A stretch of DNA of 64,000 bases from JAWKOK01 sp963765875 (lineage in GTDB: Bacteria; Chloroflexota; Anaerolineae; Caldilineales; Caldilineaceae). The position numbers and the translations under genes were made by a program. The notes beneath the pieces are model-generated. The model ran no database searches, was not told where the DNA came from, and saw only the letters and a program-made list of their open reading frames with translations. Shown one piece after another: positions 1-8,981 of the stretch. Within the stretch, counting starts at the first letter, position 1; each line of letters opens with the position of its first letter. Where the stretch lies: contig CAVXYK010000019.1 of assembly GCA_963765875.1 (NCBI GenBank), forward strand, positions 62,001 to 126,000, read 5' to 3'.

Positions 1-500
1 ATCATTAGCCGAGAAACATCTGATGCAAAGCAATAGGCATCACTTTCTTGATCAAAGTATACCGTAGCTATTCAGGAGCGTCAACGATTGATGTCAAAAA
101 CAAACATACATCGCGCATTGGTCCGGCGCTATCGTTTCAGGTCAAAAATACCGCTCAAGCTTGCCAACTCTTGAGCGTGATACTCGCCAAAGTCCATTGC
201 TAAAAGGGGTCATTTCACCACGGAGGCACGGAGAAGGCACAGAGCCTCACAGAGCTCACAGAGGAAAAGCTCTTTCAGTACTTCACGATTTGTCATTCTG
301 AGCGAGTTTACTGAACCCATTCGCTCTGGAAAACTACCAGCGAAGAATCTTGTTCTGCTTGAATTCGTCAACTACCGTCTTTCCATCTGCGTTTATTTGC
401 GCCCAGCTGCGGCTGATCTTTGTTTTTGCAGTGGTGTCCGCAGTCAATCACGGACAGATTAACGGCTCGTTTCGATTACGCGAGCAACGGTTGCGAACCG
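1..500. other. Intergenic stretch with dispersed repeats
   Basis: I find no credible gene here. Bases 214-272 hold a repeat rich in CACAGAGG and GGCACGGAG units that recurs inverted at 5471-5519. Around 293-350 there is a degenerate copy of the TCATTCnGA / GAAGAATCT repeat seen elsewhere in the window. The ORFs that run into this stretch are antisense shadows of the carbamate kinase gene. Confidence 0.6.
214..272. repeat. Dispersed intergenic repeat, copy 1
   Basis: About 50 bases beginning TTCACCACGGAGGCACGG match the reverse complement of 5471-5519 almost base for base, apart from an extra internal CTCACAGAG unit here. Both copies are intergenic. No ORF is associated, so this looks like a short non-coding repeat family rather than a gene remnant. 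Confidence 0.6.
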
Positions 501-1457
501 TCAGCGTACGATCCTTGTGCCGGTCTCGCCCTGGACGGCACGCCGCAGGTTCTCCGGATTGGTGATCAGGGCCGCAGCATTGGGGTTGCTGCACTCGCTG
601 AGAAATTCGAGACATCCCTCGATCTTCGGTCGCATGCTTCCGGGCGCGAAATGGCCTTGTTCCAGATAGCGTTCGGCCTCGCGAACAGTCATCTGATCCA
701 GATCGATCTGATCCGGCTTGCCGAAATTGAGCGACACCTTCTCGACGCCGGTGCTGATCAGCAACAGATCGGCGCTGACGTTGATGGCCAACAGGCTGCT
801 GGCCCGGTCCTTGTCGATGACGGCCGAGACGCCGCGCAGTTCGCCCGCCTCGTTGCGTATCACTGGAATGCCGCCGCCGCCAACCGCTACCACCGTCCAA
901 CCCACAGAGATGGCCTGTTCAACGGCCTTGGACTCGATGATCTCCACCGGATCCGGCGAGGCAATTACCCGCCGCCAGCCGCGGCCGGCGTCTTCGGCCA
1001 CGCGCCAGCCTTCCGACTCAAAGCGTCGGGCGGTCGTCTCGTCCATAAAGCCGCCAATCGGTTTCGACGGGTTTTCGAAGGCCGGATCGTCGCGATCGAC
1101 CAACACCTGAGTGATGATTGCCAGACATTGGCGTGGAATGCCGCGTGCGTGGAACTCATTGTTGAGCGCCTGCTGCAACATATAGCCGATGGACCCCTGG
1201 GTGTCAGCCACGATCAGGCTGAGCGGCGTCGGGTGGACTTCGTGGGCCGCGATCTCGCTGCGGCGCAAGATGAAGCCGACCTGGGGGCCGTTGCCGTGGG
1301 TCACAACCGCGTTCCATCCCGACTCGATGATGCCGGCGATGTGATGAGTCGTCTCACGCACAGCGTCCCACTGGTGCCGAACCTGTGTGTGATGCTTGTC
1401 TTTGATCAATGAGTTGCCACCGACAGCGATGACGGCAATAGGCGTACGTTCGGGCAT
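501..1457 (-). CDS. arcC: Carbamate kinase
   Basis: An amino-acid-kinase-fold protein of the carbamate kinase family, which transfers phosphate between carbamoyl phosphate and ADP to give ATP, NH3 and CO2. The N-terminal AVGGNSLI, then VTHGNGPQVG and the later DKDRASSLLA segment are family-typical, and about 318 residues is the usual length. An ATG at 1475 directly abuts the stop of the ABC ATPase, but the ATG at 1457 has a GGAG eight bases upstream and gives the better start. It is last in a minus-strand unit with an ABC importer ATPase and binding protein. That suggests the imported compound yields carbamoyl phosphate, but the substrate cannot be read from the sequence. Confidence 0.93.
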   Translation of the reverse strand: MPERTPIAVIAVGGNSLIKDKHHTQVRHQWDAVRETTHHIAGIIESGWNAVVTHGNGPQVGFILRRSEIAAHEVHPTPLSLIVADTQGSIGYMLQQALNNEFHARGIPRQCLAIITQVLVDRDDPAFENPSKPIGGFMDETTARRFESEGWRVAEDAGRGWRRVIASPDPVEIIESKAVEQAISVGWTVVAVGGGGIPVIRNEAGELRGVSAVIDKDRASSLLAINVSADLLLISTGVEKVSLNFGKPDQIDLDQMTVREAERYLEQGHFAPGSMRPKIEGCLEFLSECSNPNAAALITNPENLRRAVQGETGTRIVR

Positions 1458-1475
1458 GGAGTCTTCTCCAGACAT

Positions 1476-2273
1476 CTAGATATCTTGTCGTGCAGCATTG
1501 ACCTCGTCTCGCAGATCTTCCCATATGCGGTAGGAGAGATCGCCGAAGGCGGGATCACGTTTCAGTTCGTAGACGCTGCGCGGACGCTCAAATGGTATGG
1601 TGACAGCGGACTTGATGCGCCCAGGTATTGCGCTCATGACCAGCACGCGGTCGCCCAACACAATGGCTTCATCAATTGAGTGGGTCACGAATACCACGGT
1701 CTTGTCGGTCTCGTCCCAAAGTTGTAGCAGTTCGTCCTGAAGGATCACCCTATTCTGGGCATCAAGAGCGCCAAACGGTTCATCCATCAGCAACACTTTC
1801 GGATCGTTGGCCAGGGCGCGGGCCAGGGCGACACGCTGGCGCATCCCGCCTGACAGCTGATACGGATAGGCCTCAGCAAAGCGGGAGAGCCCGACCGTCT
1901 GCAACATGCGCCCCACAATCTCCTCGCGTTGCCGCAGACCGACGCCTCGCACATTTAACCCATAGCCGACGTTATCATGGACAGTCAGCCACGGAAAAGT
2001 CGAGTCGCCCTGAAAAACCATGCTGTTGAAGGGTTGCCTTCCTCCATCGCTTTTTGCCATACTGCTGTCGTCAAGTGTGATCGTCCCGTCAGTCGGTTCG
2101 TCTAGCTCAGCCAGGAGACGCAACAGCGTGCTTTTGCCGCACCCACTCGGCCCGACAATGCAAACAAACTCGCCCGCTTCGATCGAGAGGTCAAGCGGTC
2201 CCAGCACAAGCAGGTTGGACCCGTCCGGCCCGACATAGGTCTTTGTGAGATCTTGGATTTGGATGATCGGCAT
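1476..2273 (-). CDS. ABC importer ATPase, nitrate/sulfonate/taurine type
   Basis: A cytoplasmic ATPase of the SsuB/TauB/NrtD group, 265 residues. Visible motifs are Walker A GPSGCGKST (41-49), Q-loop at Q88, signature LSGGM (140-144), Walker B LLMDEP (161-166) and switch His198 in FVTHS. It lies between the binding lipoprotein upstream and carbamate kinase downstream, all on the minus strand. The integral-membrane permease that this type of importer needs is not adjacent, although the binding-protein-to-ATPase interval is only about 90 bases. The permease may be encoded elsewhere or be shared. Confidence 0.93.
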   Translation of the reverse strand: MPIIQIQDLTKTYVGPDGSNLLVLGPLDLSIEAGEFVCIVGPSGCGKSTLLRLLAELDEPTDGTITLDDSSMAKSDGGRQPFNSMVFQGDSTFPWLTVHDNVGYGLNVRGVGLRQREEIVGRMLQTVGLSRFAEAYPYQLSGGMRQRVALARALANDPKVLLMDEPFGALDAQNRVILQDELLQLWDETDKTVVFVTHSIDEAIVLGDRVLVMSAIPGRIKSAVTIPFERPRSVYELKRDPAFGDLSYRIWEDLRDEVNAARQDI

Positions 2274-2290
2274 AGAAAAAAATGGGACGA

Positions 2291-2355
2291 AGAACGAAGA
2301 TCAAAGAACGATTCCGACGGAGTCTTGCTTGTAACCGATCTTTGATTTTCGTTCT
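2291..2355. repeat. 17-bp inverted repeat between binding protein and ATPase genes
   Basis: Bases 2291-2307 and 2339-2355 are inverted copies (16 of 17 match, core AACGAAGATCAAAGA) with a 31-base loop. There is no T tract after the stem on the minus strand, so it is not a typical intrinsic terminator. A related GAACGAAGATCAAA string occurs at 55938-55951. It may lower expression of the downstream ATPase relative to the binding protein, or protect mRNA ends. Confidence 0.5.
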
Positions 2356-2365
2356 ATCACTCCCC

Positions 2366-3451
2366 CTACTCCCACTCCACTTCGCCGCCCAACGCTTCAA
2401 CCGCCTGCTCGGCATAGCTGGAGTTGATGAACTGGGTCAAGTCGATGTTTTCATCGTAGTTGAGCTGGTCCTGGTTGCGGAAGAAGTCCTGCAGTCCCAT
2501 CAGATCTTCGACGGGCACCACGCCGTTGGGATCGTGGTAGGAGCGGCTGGCACGCGCGACCACATCCGCCGGCACATTGGTGGCATTCTCGATGATGGCC
2601 AGGATCTCTTCCTCATACCACTGGTCACCGTTGAGATCGCGGGCGCCGCGGATGAACGCCTTGACGAAGCCCGCAGCCAGGTCGGGATTGGCCTCGGCCC
2701 ACTCCTTATTGTAGTAGAGCACAGTGGCTGTGTACGAATCCAGAAAATCATCGCTGAGCCGGGCAATCAACCCCTGGTCCTCGGCAAAGGTAACCAGCGG
2801 CTCAGCCAGCATTCCTGCGTCCAAGGAACCGTTCTCAAGGGCGGGCGCCACGTCACGGAAGCCGACGCCGATTACGTCCACATCCTCGAAGCCGAGGTTC
2901 CCCTGTTGCAGCGCACGCCATAGCCAGTATTCTGTTGCGGCGCCCTTGGCATTGGTGGAGACCACTTTGCCGGCCAGATCGGCGACATCGGTCAACTCGC
3001 CCTCGTCGAAGCGCGTCTTGGAGACGACCAGCGGCGTGGTTAAGGGCGGGCGCTCGGTGTGCAATGGAGCTACAATTTCAAAGTCGATGTCACGTGCGAC
3101 CGCGTTAAACATACCGGCCCCGATGCCGCCGCCGGCCACATCAAAATTGCCGGATGCCACCTGGATCACGTTCTCGGTGCCACCTTGCACCGGTACCAAC
3201 TCAACGTCAATACCCTCCTCAGCGAAGTAGCCCTTCTGGTCGGCCACGAAGAGCGGTGCGTAGATGGTGATGGGCAGATGACCCACGGTGACGGTGGTCA
3301 ATTCACTATCAGTCCCCTCTGCTTCAGCTTCGGCTGTTTGGGAGGCTGTTTCGCCGGCCTGCGGCGCAGTTGCATCTGGCGCCGGTGGTGCTACACACGC
3401 ACTCAGGCCAATGACCGTGACAAACAGGATGAGTATCAACAAAGAGCGCAT
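2366..3451 (-). CDS. ABC transporter substrate-binding lipoprotein, NMT1/SsuA-like
   Basis: A periplasm-side solute-binding lipoprotein of 361 residues. A hydrophobic N-terminus ends in the lipobox LSAC with Cys19, followed by an Ala/Thr/Glu/Pro-rich linker to about residue 45 and then a type-2 periplasmic fold (VGHLPITIYAPLFVADQKGYFAEEG). This N-terminal pattern is typical of the NMT1/THI5 and SsuA/TauA families, which bind sulfonates, nitrate or pyrimidine precursors. It is first in a unit with the ATPase and carbamate kinase. The ligand is unknown. Confidence 0.88.
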   Translation of the reverse strand: MRSLLILILFVTVIGLSACVAPPAPDATAPQAGETASQTAEAEAEGTDSELTTVTVGHLPITIYAPLFVADQKGYFAEEGIDVELVPVQGGTENVIQVASGNFDVAGGGIGAGMFNAVARDIDFEIVAPLHTERPPLTTPLVVSKTRFDEGELTDVADLAGKVVSTNAKGAATEYWLWRALQQGNLGFEDVDVIGVGFRDVAPALENGSLDAGMLAEPLVTFAEDQGLIARLSDDFLDSYTATVLYYNKEWAEANPDLAAGFVKAFIRGARDLNGDQWYEEEILAIIENATNVPADVVARASRSYHDPNGVVPVEDLMGLQDFFRNQDQLNYDENIDLTQFINSSYAEQAVEALGGEVEWE

Positions 3452-3559
3452 TCTTTTCTCCGATCAGAGCCATTATTCAAAATGGCATTGTTTACACATG
3501 AGTCAGGACTTGATATTATTCGCGATTATGAAGAAAACACAGTGGCTAACTGTCCATTC

Positions 3560-5206
3560 TTATTGTTCGCCAACTGACACAATCTCTCCTGCGGCTCGCC
3601 GCAACCGATCGCGGATGGCAAGGCCCAGTCCCTGCGGTGCAAAATCCCGCGCCAGTATCAGCTCGACTCCGGCATCATCCAACGTGCGCATCGCCTCAAA
3701 GAGGCGTCTGGCAACCGACTCTGCATCAGCCTCGGGTCCTAGCGATACCAGCGGACACCCGAGTTCCGACAGCCTGGCTCCATCTTCATCGGCCACCAAA
3801 AGCCCCACGGTGCGCCCAGACGATAGCTCGTACTCGGCCCTTGTCCAAATCGTGTTTTGGACAAGGTGGTTGGGGCCGCTGAAGAGAATTAGCGTTGCGG
3901 TCGGCGCGTAGTGACGGTCAAGCATCCCCGGTGATGGGTACGTCGGCGGCTTCTCCTGGTTACCCATCTGCTCGATCTGCCCGAGTGTGGCTTCCAGTTC
4001 TTCCAGCGAGACGCCGCCGGGACGCAACAGCACAGGTCGGTCGCCGCTCAGATCGAGCACCGTTGATTCGACGCCGATCGATGTCGGCCCGCCGTCAAGG
4101 ATCAGATCGATCTTGCCGTTCAGGTCATCGAACACGTGTTGTGCCGTGGTCGGGCTGGTGTGGCTGAAACGGTTGGCGCTGGGCGCGGCGATGGGACAGC
4201 CTGCCGCTTCGATTAACGCCTTCGCCACCGGGTGATTAGGACAGCGCACCGCCACGGTCGGCCCTTGCGCCGTCACCACCATGGGCACTCTGTCTGATTT
4301 GGGCAACACCAGCGTCAATGCGCCCGGCCAGAACCGCTCGGTCAGTCGGGCAGCCACTGGCGAGATGGTCGTCACAAGATCGGCCAGCATTGCCGTGTCG
4401 GCAACGTGGACAATGACCGGATCATAGGCCGGGCGGCCTTTGGCCGTGAAAATGCGCGTCACGGCTTCGGCATCAAGCGCGTTTGCGCCCAATCCGTAGA
4501 CGGTCTCAGTCGGAAAGGCAACCAAGCCGCCCGCACTGATGATGCGGGCGGCTTGGCGAACTGGGTCAAGTTGTGGATGCTGCGGATCGATGGGCAGCAC
4601 AGCTGTCTCAATTTCATTCTCGTTGGACATGGCGCACATTATCCGGCACTCTGCGAAAGCGATCAAATTCAGTACGAGCGATGGCGCGCGCCGCAGATCA
4701 CGCCACAGATTGACTTTCAACTGTTCGTAGACGTTGAATACGATAGGGCAGATGGCGTAATTATCGACAACCCCAAACAATCGAGACCGAAAGTCCTTTT
4801 TGTGCAGATGGGGATAGGAGCGACACTCGGCAGGACGGCACTCGTAGTTTGAGCAAAGGTTGTCTTCCAAGAAAGGGCAAGGCGCTTCCCGAATTTGATA
4901 AGCCGGCGGGCTGGGTTCATTCACTGTCACGTACTGCTCCTTGAACACCGAGACCGGCATCTGGAGGCCCAGGGCGAATGTGGGAATATCCTCTTCATCC
5001 AGGCCCGGCCCCCACATCTTGCAGCAATTTGCGCACGAAGTACAGTCAATTTGGGCCGTGACTTCGTCGTTGATCTGATGCACTATCGCATCCAACTTTT
5101 CATCGGAGATCGATAGTCCCTTCAGAAAGGTACGAAACGCCAGGTTTTCGCCAAGTCGTTCTTCGCCCATTTGCTCTATGTGCACAAGATCTGTCTCGAT
5201 TTTCAT
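3560..5206 (-). CDS. Fusion of a YkgJ-type cysteine-cluster protein with threonylcarbamoyl-AMP synthase (TsaC/Sua5)
   Basis: One 548-residue frame with two domains. Residues 1-190 form a YkgJ-family metal-binding domain, with CxxCxxCC at Cys55/58/61/62 and further cysteines at 110, 118, 123 and 128. Residues 193-548 are a full-length Sua5-type enzyme: an N-terminal YrdC domain with KGRP, PTETVYGLGANA and PSANRFSHTSP, then a C-terminal Sua5 domain. Sua5 makes threonylcarbamoyl-AMP from Thr, bicarbonate and ATP for tRNA t6A37. Met193 (4628-4630) coincides with the usual Sua5 start but has no clear ribosome-binding site, so a real fusion or a translationally coupled internal start are both possible. 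Confidence 0.88.
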   Translation of the reverse strand: MKIETDLVHIEQMGEERLGENLAFRTFLKGLSISDEKLDAIVHQINDEVTAQIDCTSCANCCKMWGPGLDEEDIPTFALGLQMPVSVFKEQYVTVNEPSPPAYQIREAPCPFLEDNLCSNYECRPAECRSYPHLHKKDFRSRLFGVVDNYAICPIVFNVYEQLKVNLWRDLRRAPSLVLNLIAFAECRIMCAMSNENEIETAVLPIDPQHPQLDPVRQAARIISAGGLVAFPTETVYGLGANALDAEAVTRIFTAKGRPAYDPVIVHVADTAMLADLVTTISPVAARLTERFWPGALTLVLPKSDRVPMVVTAQGPTVAVRCPNHPVAKALIEAAGCPIAAPSANRFSHTSPTTAQHVFDDLNGKIDLILDGGPTSIGVESTVLDLSGDRPVLLRPGGVSLEELEATLGQIEQMGNQEKPPTYPSPGMLDRHYAPTATLILFSGPNHLVQNTIWTRAEYELSSGRTVGLLVADEDGARLSELGCPLVSLGPEADAESVARRLFEAMRTLDDAGVELILARDFAPQGLGLAIRDRLRRAAGEIVSVGEQ

Positions 5207-5541
5207 CGGAATGCTCCTTTCTCAGAATAAGTCGATTCCAAAGAAATGATGATCCACGAAGGTGCACAAAGAGACACGAAGCAATGCGTCCTTCGTGAGA
5301 ATTCGTGTTTCTTCGTGGCTAACCATTTTTCTGTATTGGCCTACGTCGCTTCGTGATTCTGTGGATCGAATCATTTCATTATTGTCGCCGGTCAGTCACG
5401 ACCCTATGGTGACTCTATCGCAAGAACAACGATTCAGCCACAGAGGGACGCAGATACACAGGTGTGGGCGGAGCTTTTCCTCTGTGGACTCTGTGCCTTC
5501 TCCGTGCCTCTGTGGTGAACCGGACCTTTTTGCAGTAACGT
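5207..5541. repeat. Intergenic palindromic repeats
   Basis: No gene seen. Bases around 5252-5325 form an imperfect palindrome of CCACGAAG / CTTCGTGG and related CACGAA units, the same family as near 40270-40340. Bases 5439-5515 are bounded by CACAGAGG / CCTCTGTG, and the right half (5471-5519) is the reverse complement of the repeat at 214-272. Confidence 0.55.
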
Positions 5542-6688
5542 CTATGGTACCACAATATTCTCGTCTGTTGTGCGCGTTTCAAAGATAGCCTCCTGGCGTG
5601 CGGCCACCATTTGAGGATTGAGTCGGTGGCCGATGCCAGGCCGATCAGAGAGCAGAAGATGACCATCAATAACCCGTTCCGGCGGGTCGAGGAGATCGGC
5701 GTGCCAGTCCACTTCGCCCCAAGCATGTTCGCAGATGTAGAAGTTTGGAATCGTGGCCATGGCCTGGGCTGTGGCCGCCGTAGCGACCGGACCGGCCGGC
5801 TGATGAGGAGCAACCAATACCTGATGCATGCGCGCCGCTGGCCGCGATCTCTTTCATCTCCAGAATGCCGCCGCAATGCTTCACATCGGGCATGAGCACA
5901 TCGACGGCGCGGCGCTCCAGGAACGGTCGAAACCCAACGATGCCGTAGATGCTCTCGGCCGAAGCGATGGGCAACTGCACAGCCTGCTTCACCTCAATCA
6001 GCCCATCAGGATGCATGTATGAGACCGGCTCTTCGTACCAGAAGAGGTTGCAAGATTCCAGCGCCTTTCCGACCTGGATGGCTTCCGACACTTCCATGCG
6101 GCTATGGCAGTCAATGGCCAACTCGACTCTGTCGCCAATGGCGGCCCGGACTGCGCGCACACGTTCGATGCCGGTCAACGACGCAGCATTGGGACCAGTA
6201 CGAACGCGGTTAGGGTCGTTCAATTCATCAAAGGGCGCGATCTTGATAGCACTGTAGCCCTCGGACACGGCCTCCTGGGCGGCCAGGGCAAAGCCGTCGG
6301 GCGAACGATCGCGCACGTGACGATTGATATTGGCGTAGAGCCGCAGCCGATCGCGCATGGCGCCCCCCAACAGTACGTAGACCGGCACGCCCAACTGCTG
6401 GCCCAAGATGTCCCAAAGGGCTTGCTCAATCGCGCTGAGCGCTGTGTGAACGATGCGTCCGCCATCGATGCGGCTCATGCGCTTGCGCAAAGACTCGATG
6501 TGCGTCGGGTCTTCTCCAATCAGCAACGGCTCAAGCTGGCCAATCGCTGTCGCCACAAGGGCGTCGTTGCTGCTATGGCTGGCTTCACCCAGACCAATGA
6601 GTCCCGTATCCGTGTGAATGTGGACGAAGATCCAATCGCCGCGATGGTTGACTTTGACGACCACTGGTTCGATTGCCGTAATTTTCAT
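5542..6688 (-). pseudogene. Mandelate racemase/muconate lactonizing enzyme family dehydratase, frameshifted
   Basis: An enolase-superfamily sugar-acid dehydratase, closest in pattern to galactonate/mannonate dehydratases. The capping domain begins MKITAIEPVVVKV (start 6688, preceded by AAAGG). The barrel shows IKIAPF, metal ligands in AIDCHSRM, WYEEPV and ASAESIYG, and PDVKHCGG. The frame breaks near 5819. The C-terminus continues in another frame from about 5829 with LVAPHQPAGPVA, which carries the expected barrel His, then CEHAWGEVDWHADLL to the stop at 5542. Removing one base near 5819 restores an enzyme of about 380 residues. A sequencing indel is as likely as a real pseudogene. Confidence 0.8.
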
Positions 6689-6822
6689 CAGATCTGCCTT
6701 TCGTCGCTTTGTAACCTCTGGCGTACACATGCTTGCACAGGCTATAATGAGATCATTGTAGGTCGAAGGAGTGACTTATTGACCTTGATATTGGATAGCT
6801 AGCTTCCAAGGAGGCTCCTCTT

Positions 6823-8778
6823 ATGTTACAGCATCTTCCCAAATCATTCACCTTGATATTGACCGCTCTACTCGTCTTGGGCATGGCCTTGCCGGTGGCG
6901 GCTCAGGGGTCGACCTGTCAGGATCCTTTTGTGGTCACCCTGCCGGATAGTCCCTACACCGGCCCAGCCGACTTGGAATTCGATCAGGATGACTATGATG
7001 CACGCAACGTCAAACTTGACGATCTCTGCGGCTTGGTGATCCACGGCAATGACCGGGACAACCGCATCTTCGGCAGTGCCGGTGACGACGTCATCTTCGG
7101 CTATGCGGGCAACGATGCCATTGTCGGCGGACTGGGCGATGACACGCTCTACGGCGGCGATGAAAGCGGCCGCCCCGATTGGAACGCGGACATCATCTAT
7201 GGCGATGCCCACAACATGCCGACTGCGCTGGTCCAGTCACTCTCCATCTACACGCCGCAAGCGATCGAGGAGGAGGGGTTCGTGCAGTTTTTGCCCGTAC
7301 TGTTGGGTCTGATCGGCGTATCTGATCCGACGGCCACCATCGACCCGGAGCGACTCTTTGAGACGTATGACGGTGAGCCAGGCGATGATTCGATCTTCAC
7401 CGGAGATGCCGGTGGCGAGGCACTCTGGAACGGCGATCTGGTCATCGCGGGCAGCGGCGACGACATGGTGACCGCAGGCACATCCACCGGCGCAACAGCC
7501 TGGAATGGCGATCTCATCTTTGGCGGCAGTGGCAATGATCTGCTAGCGGCAGGACGCTATTCAGGCGATGAGAGCTGGCGAGGGGCTGCTGTCATTGCAG
7601 GCCTTGATGACGACCAAGTGACGGGCGGCAACAGCAGCGGTGACGGCGGCTGGAGCGGCGATCTGCTCTTCGGCAACAGCGGCAATGATATTCTGCAAGG
7701 CGGCAGCTATGCCGGCGACGAGGGCTGGAATGGGGCTGTGGCCGTTGGCGGTGACGGCAACGATCTCATCAACGGCAGCTCGGCCCAGGGCAACGAAGGC
7801 TGGAACGGCGATGTCCTTGTCGGGGCCAATCAGAATGACCGGCTTGTGGGTGGCGTTTATTCAGGCAACGAGGGCTGGAATGGAGCTGTGTTGGTCGGCG
7901 AAGATGGCGATGATGTTCTCCAGGGAAGCACAACTCAGGGCAACGAAGGCTGGAGCGGCGACGTGCTGGTGGGTGGCCCTGGAGCCGATAAGTTGACCGC
8001 AGGCACACACTATGGAGCGAACAGCTGGGCCGGCAGCGTGCTGGTCGACGAGGGGGTGCAGAGCGCCTTGATCGGTGGCTCCAACCGGGTCACCGATGGC
8101 TGGAGCGGCGACGTTCTCGTCGGGACGGGGACCGGCGCAATCTTGCAGGCAGGCGAGAACAGCGGCGACGAGGGCTGGGCAGGCAATGTCCTCGTCGGCG
8201 TGGGCGATGACGTCACACTGACCGGCGGCACAAATGAGATAGACGGGGGACGCAGCAGCGATGTGATCGTCGGCGTGGGCGACGGTGTCAGTATCCAGGG
8301 CGGGACGAACTTGGGCGCTGCCGAATGGTCGGGCAATGTGATTGTTCAAGTTGGCGAGAACGGCACTGTCACCGGCGCGTCCAACCACGGATCGGGAGAG
8401 TGGAACGGCGACGTCATCATCTCTCCGGCGGCCGGCGGATCAATCCAAGGCGGCCAAAACGTTGGTGACAACAACCTGAGCGGCTCGTTTATGCTCGGTA
8501 TCGATGGCGGCAAGACGTTCACAGGTTCTGATAATGGCGGTGGCCTCACCTTCAACGGCGATCTAATCATCGGCGCCGGGGGCGAGAATTCCGTGCAGAC
8601 CGGCACAAACCTGGGCGGCGGCTATGTCAACGGCAGCATCATCTTTGTGACCGATGGTGACAACTACGTGTCGACGCTGCCACCCAGCGAACGGCTGCTC
8701 AGCATCAACGCTGTGATTGCCTTGGGCGAAAACAACCAGTGCGACACCTCGCGTGATCTGGTGATTGGGTGTGAGTAG
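6823..8778 (+). CDS. Secreted protein with RTX-like motifs and seventeen 25-residue repeats
   Basis: A 651-residue secreted protein of unknown function. A signal peptide ends near PVAAQG. After a 60-residue segment come glycine/aspartate nonapeptide-like motifs (FGSAGDDVIFGYAGND, GGLGDDTLYGG), which in hemolysin-type proteins bind calcium. From about residue 200 to 620 there are about 17 tandem repeats of exactly 25 residues: W-[NS]-G-[DAN]-[VL]-[LI]-[VF]-G, then a [GN]-[DN]-D-x-[VL] turn, then G-G-x-x-x-G. The conserved Trp-x-Gly marks each start. Early copies keep GxGxD; later ones lose the Asp residues. The C-terminus has Cys residues in CDTSRDLVIGCE. AAGGAGG precedes the ATG. A beta-solenoid is likely; adhesion or surface coating is a guess. 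Confidence 0.8.
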   Translation: MLQHLPKSFTLILTALLVLGMALPVAAQGSTCQDPFVVTLPDSPYTGPADLEFDQDDYDARNVKLDDLCGLVIHGNDRDNRIFGSAGDDVIFGYAGNDAIVGGLGDDTLYGGDESGRPDWNADIIYGDAHNMPTALVQSLSIYTPQAIEEEGFVQFLPVLLGLIGVSDPTATIDPERLFETYDGEPGDDSIFTGDAGGEALWNGDLVIAGSGDDMVTAGTSTGATAWNGDLIFGGSGNDLLAAGRYSGDESWRGAAVIAGLDDDQVTGGNSSGDGGWSGDLLFGNSGNDILQGGSYAGDEGWNGAVAVGGDGNDLINGSSAQGNEGWNGDVLVGANQNDRLVGGVYSGNEGWNGAVLVGEDGDDVLQGSTTQGNEGWSGDVLVGGPGADKLTAGTHYGANSWAGSVLVDEGVQSALIGGSNRVTDGWSGDVLVGTGTGAILQAGENSGDEGWAGNVLVGVGDDVTLTGGTNEIDGGRSSDVIVGVGDGVSIQGGTNLGAAEWSGNVIVQVGENGTVTGASNHGSGEWNGDVIISPAAGGSIQGGQNVGDNNLSGSFMLGIDGGKTFTGSDNGGGLTFNGDLIIGAGGENSVQTGTNLGGGYVNGSIIFVTDGDNYVSTLPPSERLLSINAVIALGENNQCDTSRDLVIGCE

Positions 8779-8906
8779 GGATTGTTGAGACCCTAACGAA
8801 GGCGAGCATCGCAGTCGCCAATCTAAAGAGCTTCTGCATAATGCCTTCATACTTTCTGAACAATCCTTGGCTATTCTTGAATCACTTCCGGCAAACACTG
8901 GAAGAA

Positions 8907-8948
8907 GGGTCAACCGGACGTTGACCCGTACAGAGCAAGAGTCTGTAC
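8907..8948 (+). promoter_or_regulatory. Two adjacent palindromes at the putative promoter of the secreted helical protein
   Basis: GGGTCAAC (8907-8914) and GTTGACCC (8920-8927) form an inverted repeat with a 5-base spacer. It is immediately followed by GTACAGA (8928-8934) and TCTGTAC (8942-8948) with a 7-base spacer. The second half of the first palindrome contains a -35-like TTGACC (8921-8926); the -10 17 bases later (TGTACC) is poor, as expected of an activated promoter. The gene starts 34 bases downstream. Either palindrome could be the operator of the neighbouring response regulator; they could also fold in the mRNA. Confidence 0.4.
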
Positions 8949-8981
8949 CATTCAAGAGAGTGAACCAAGGAGCGTATAAAG

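Noticed and set aside
420..1412. 330-residue plus-strand ORF opposite carbamate kinase
   Set aside because: A mirror of the GC-rich carbamate kinase gene; no motifs, while the minus strand has a complete enzyme.
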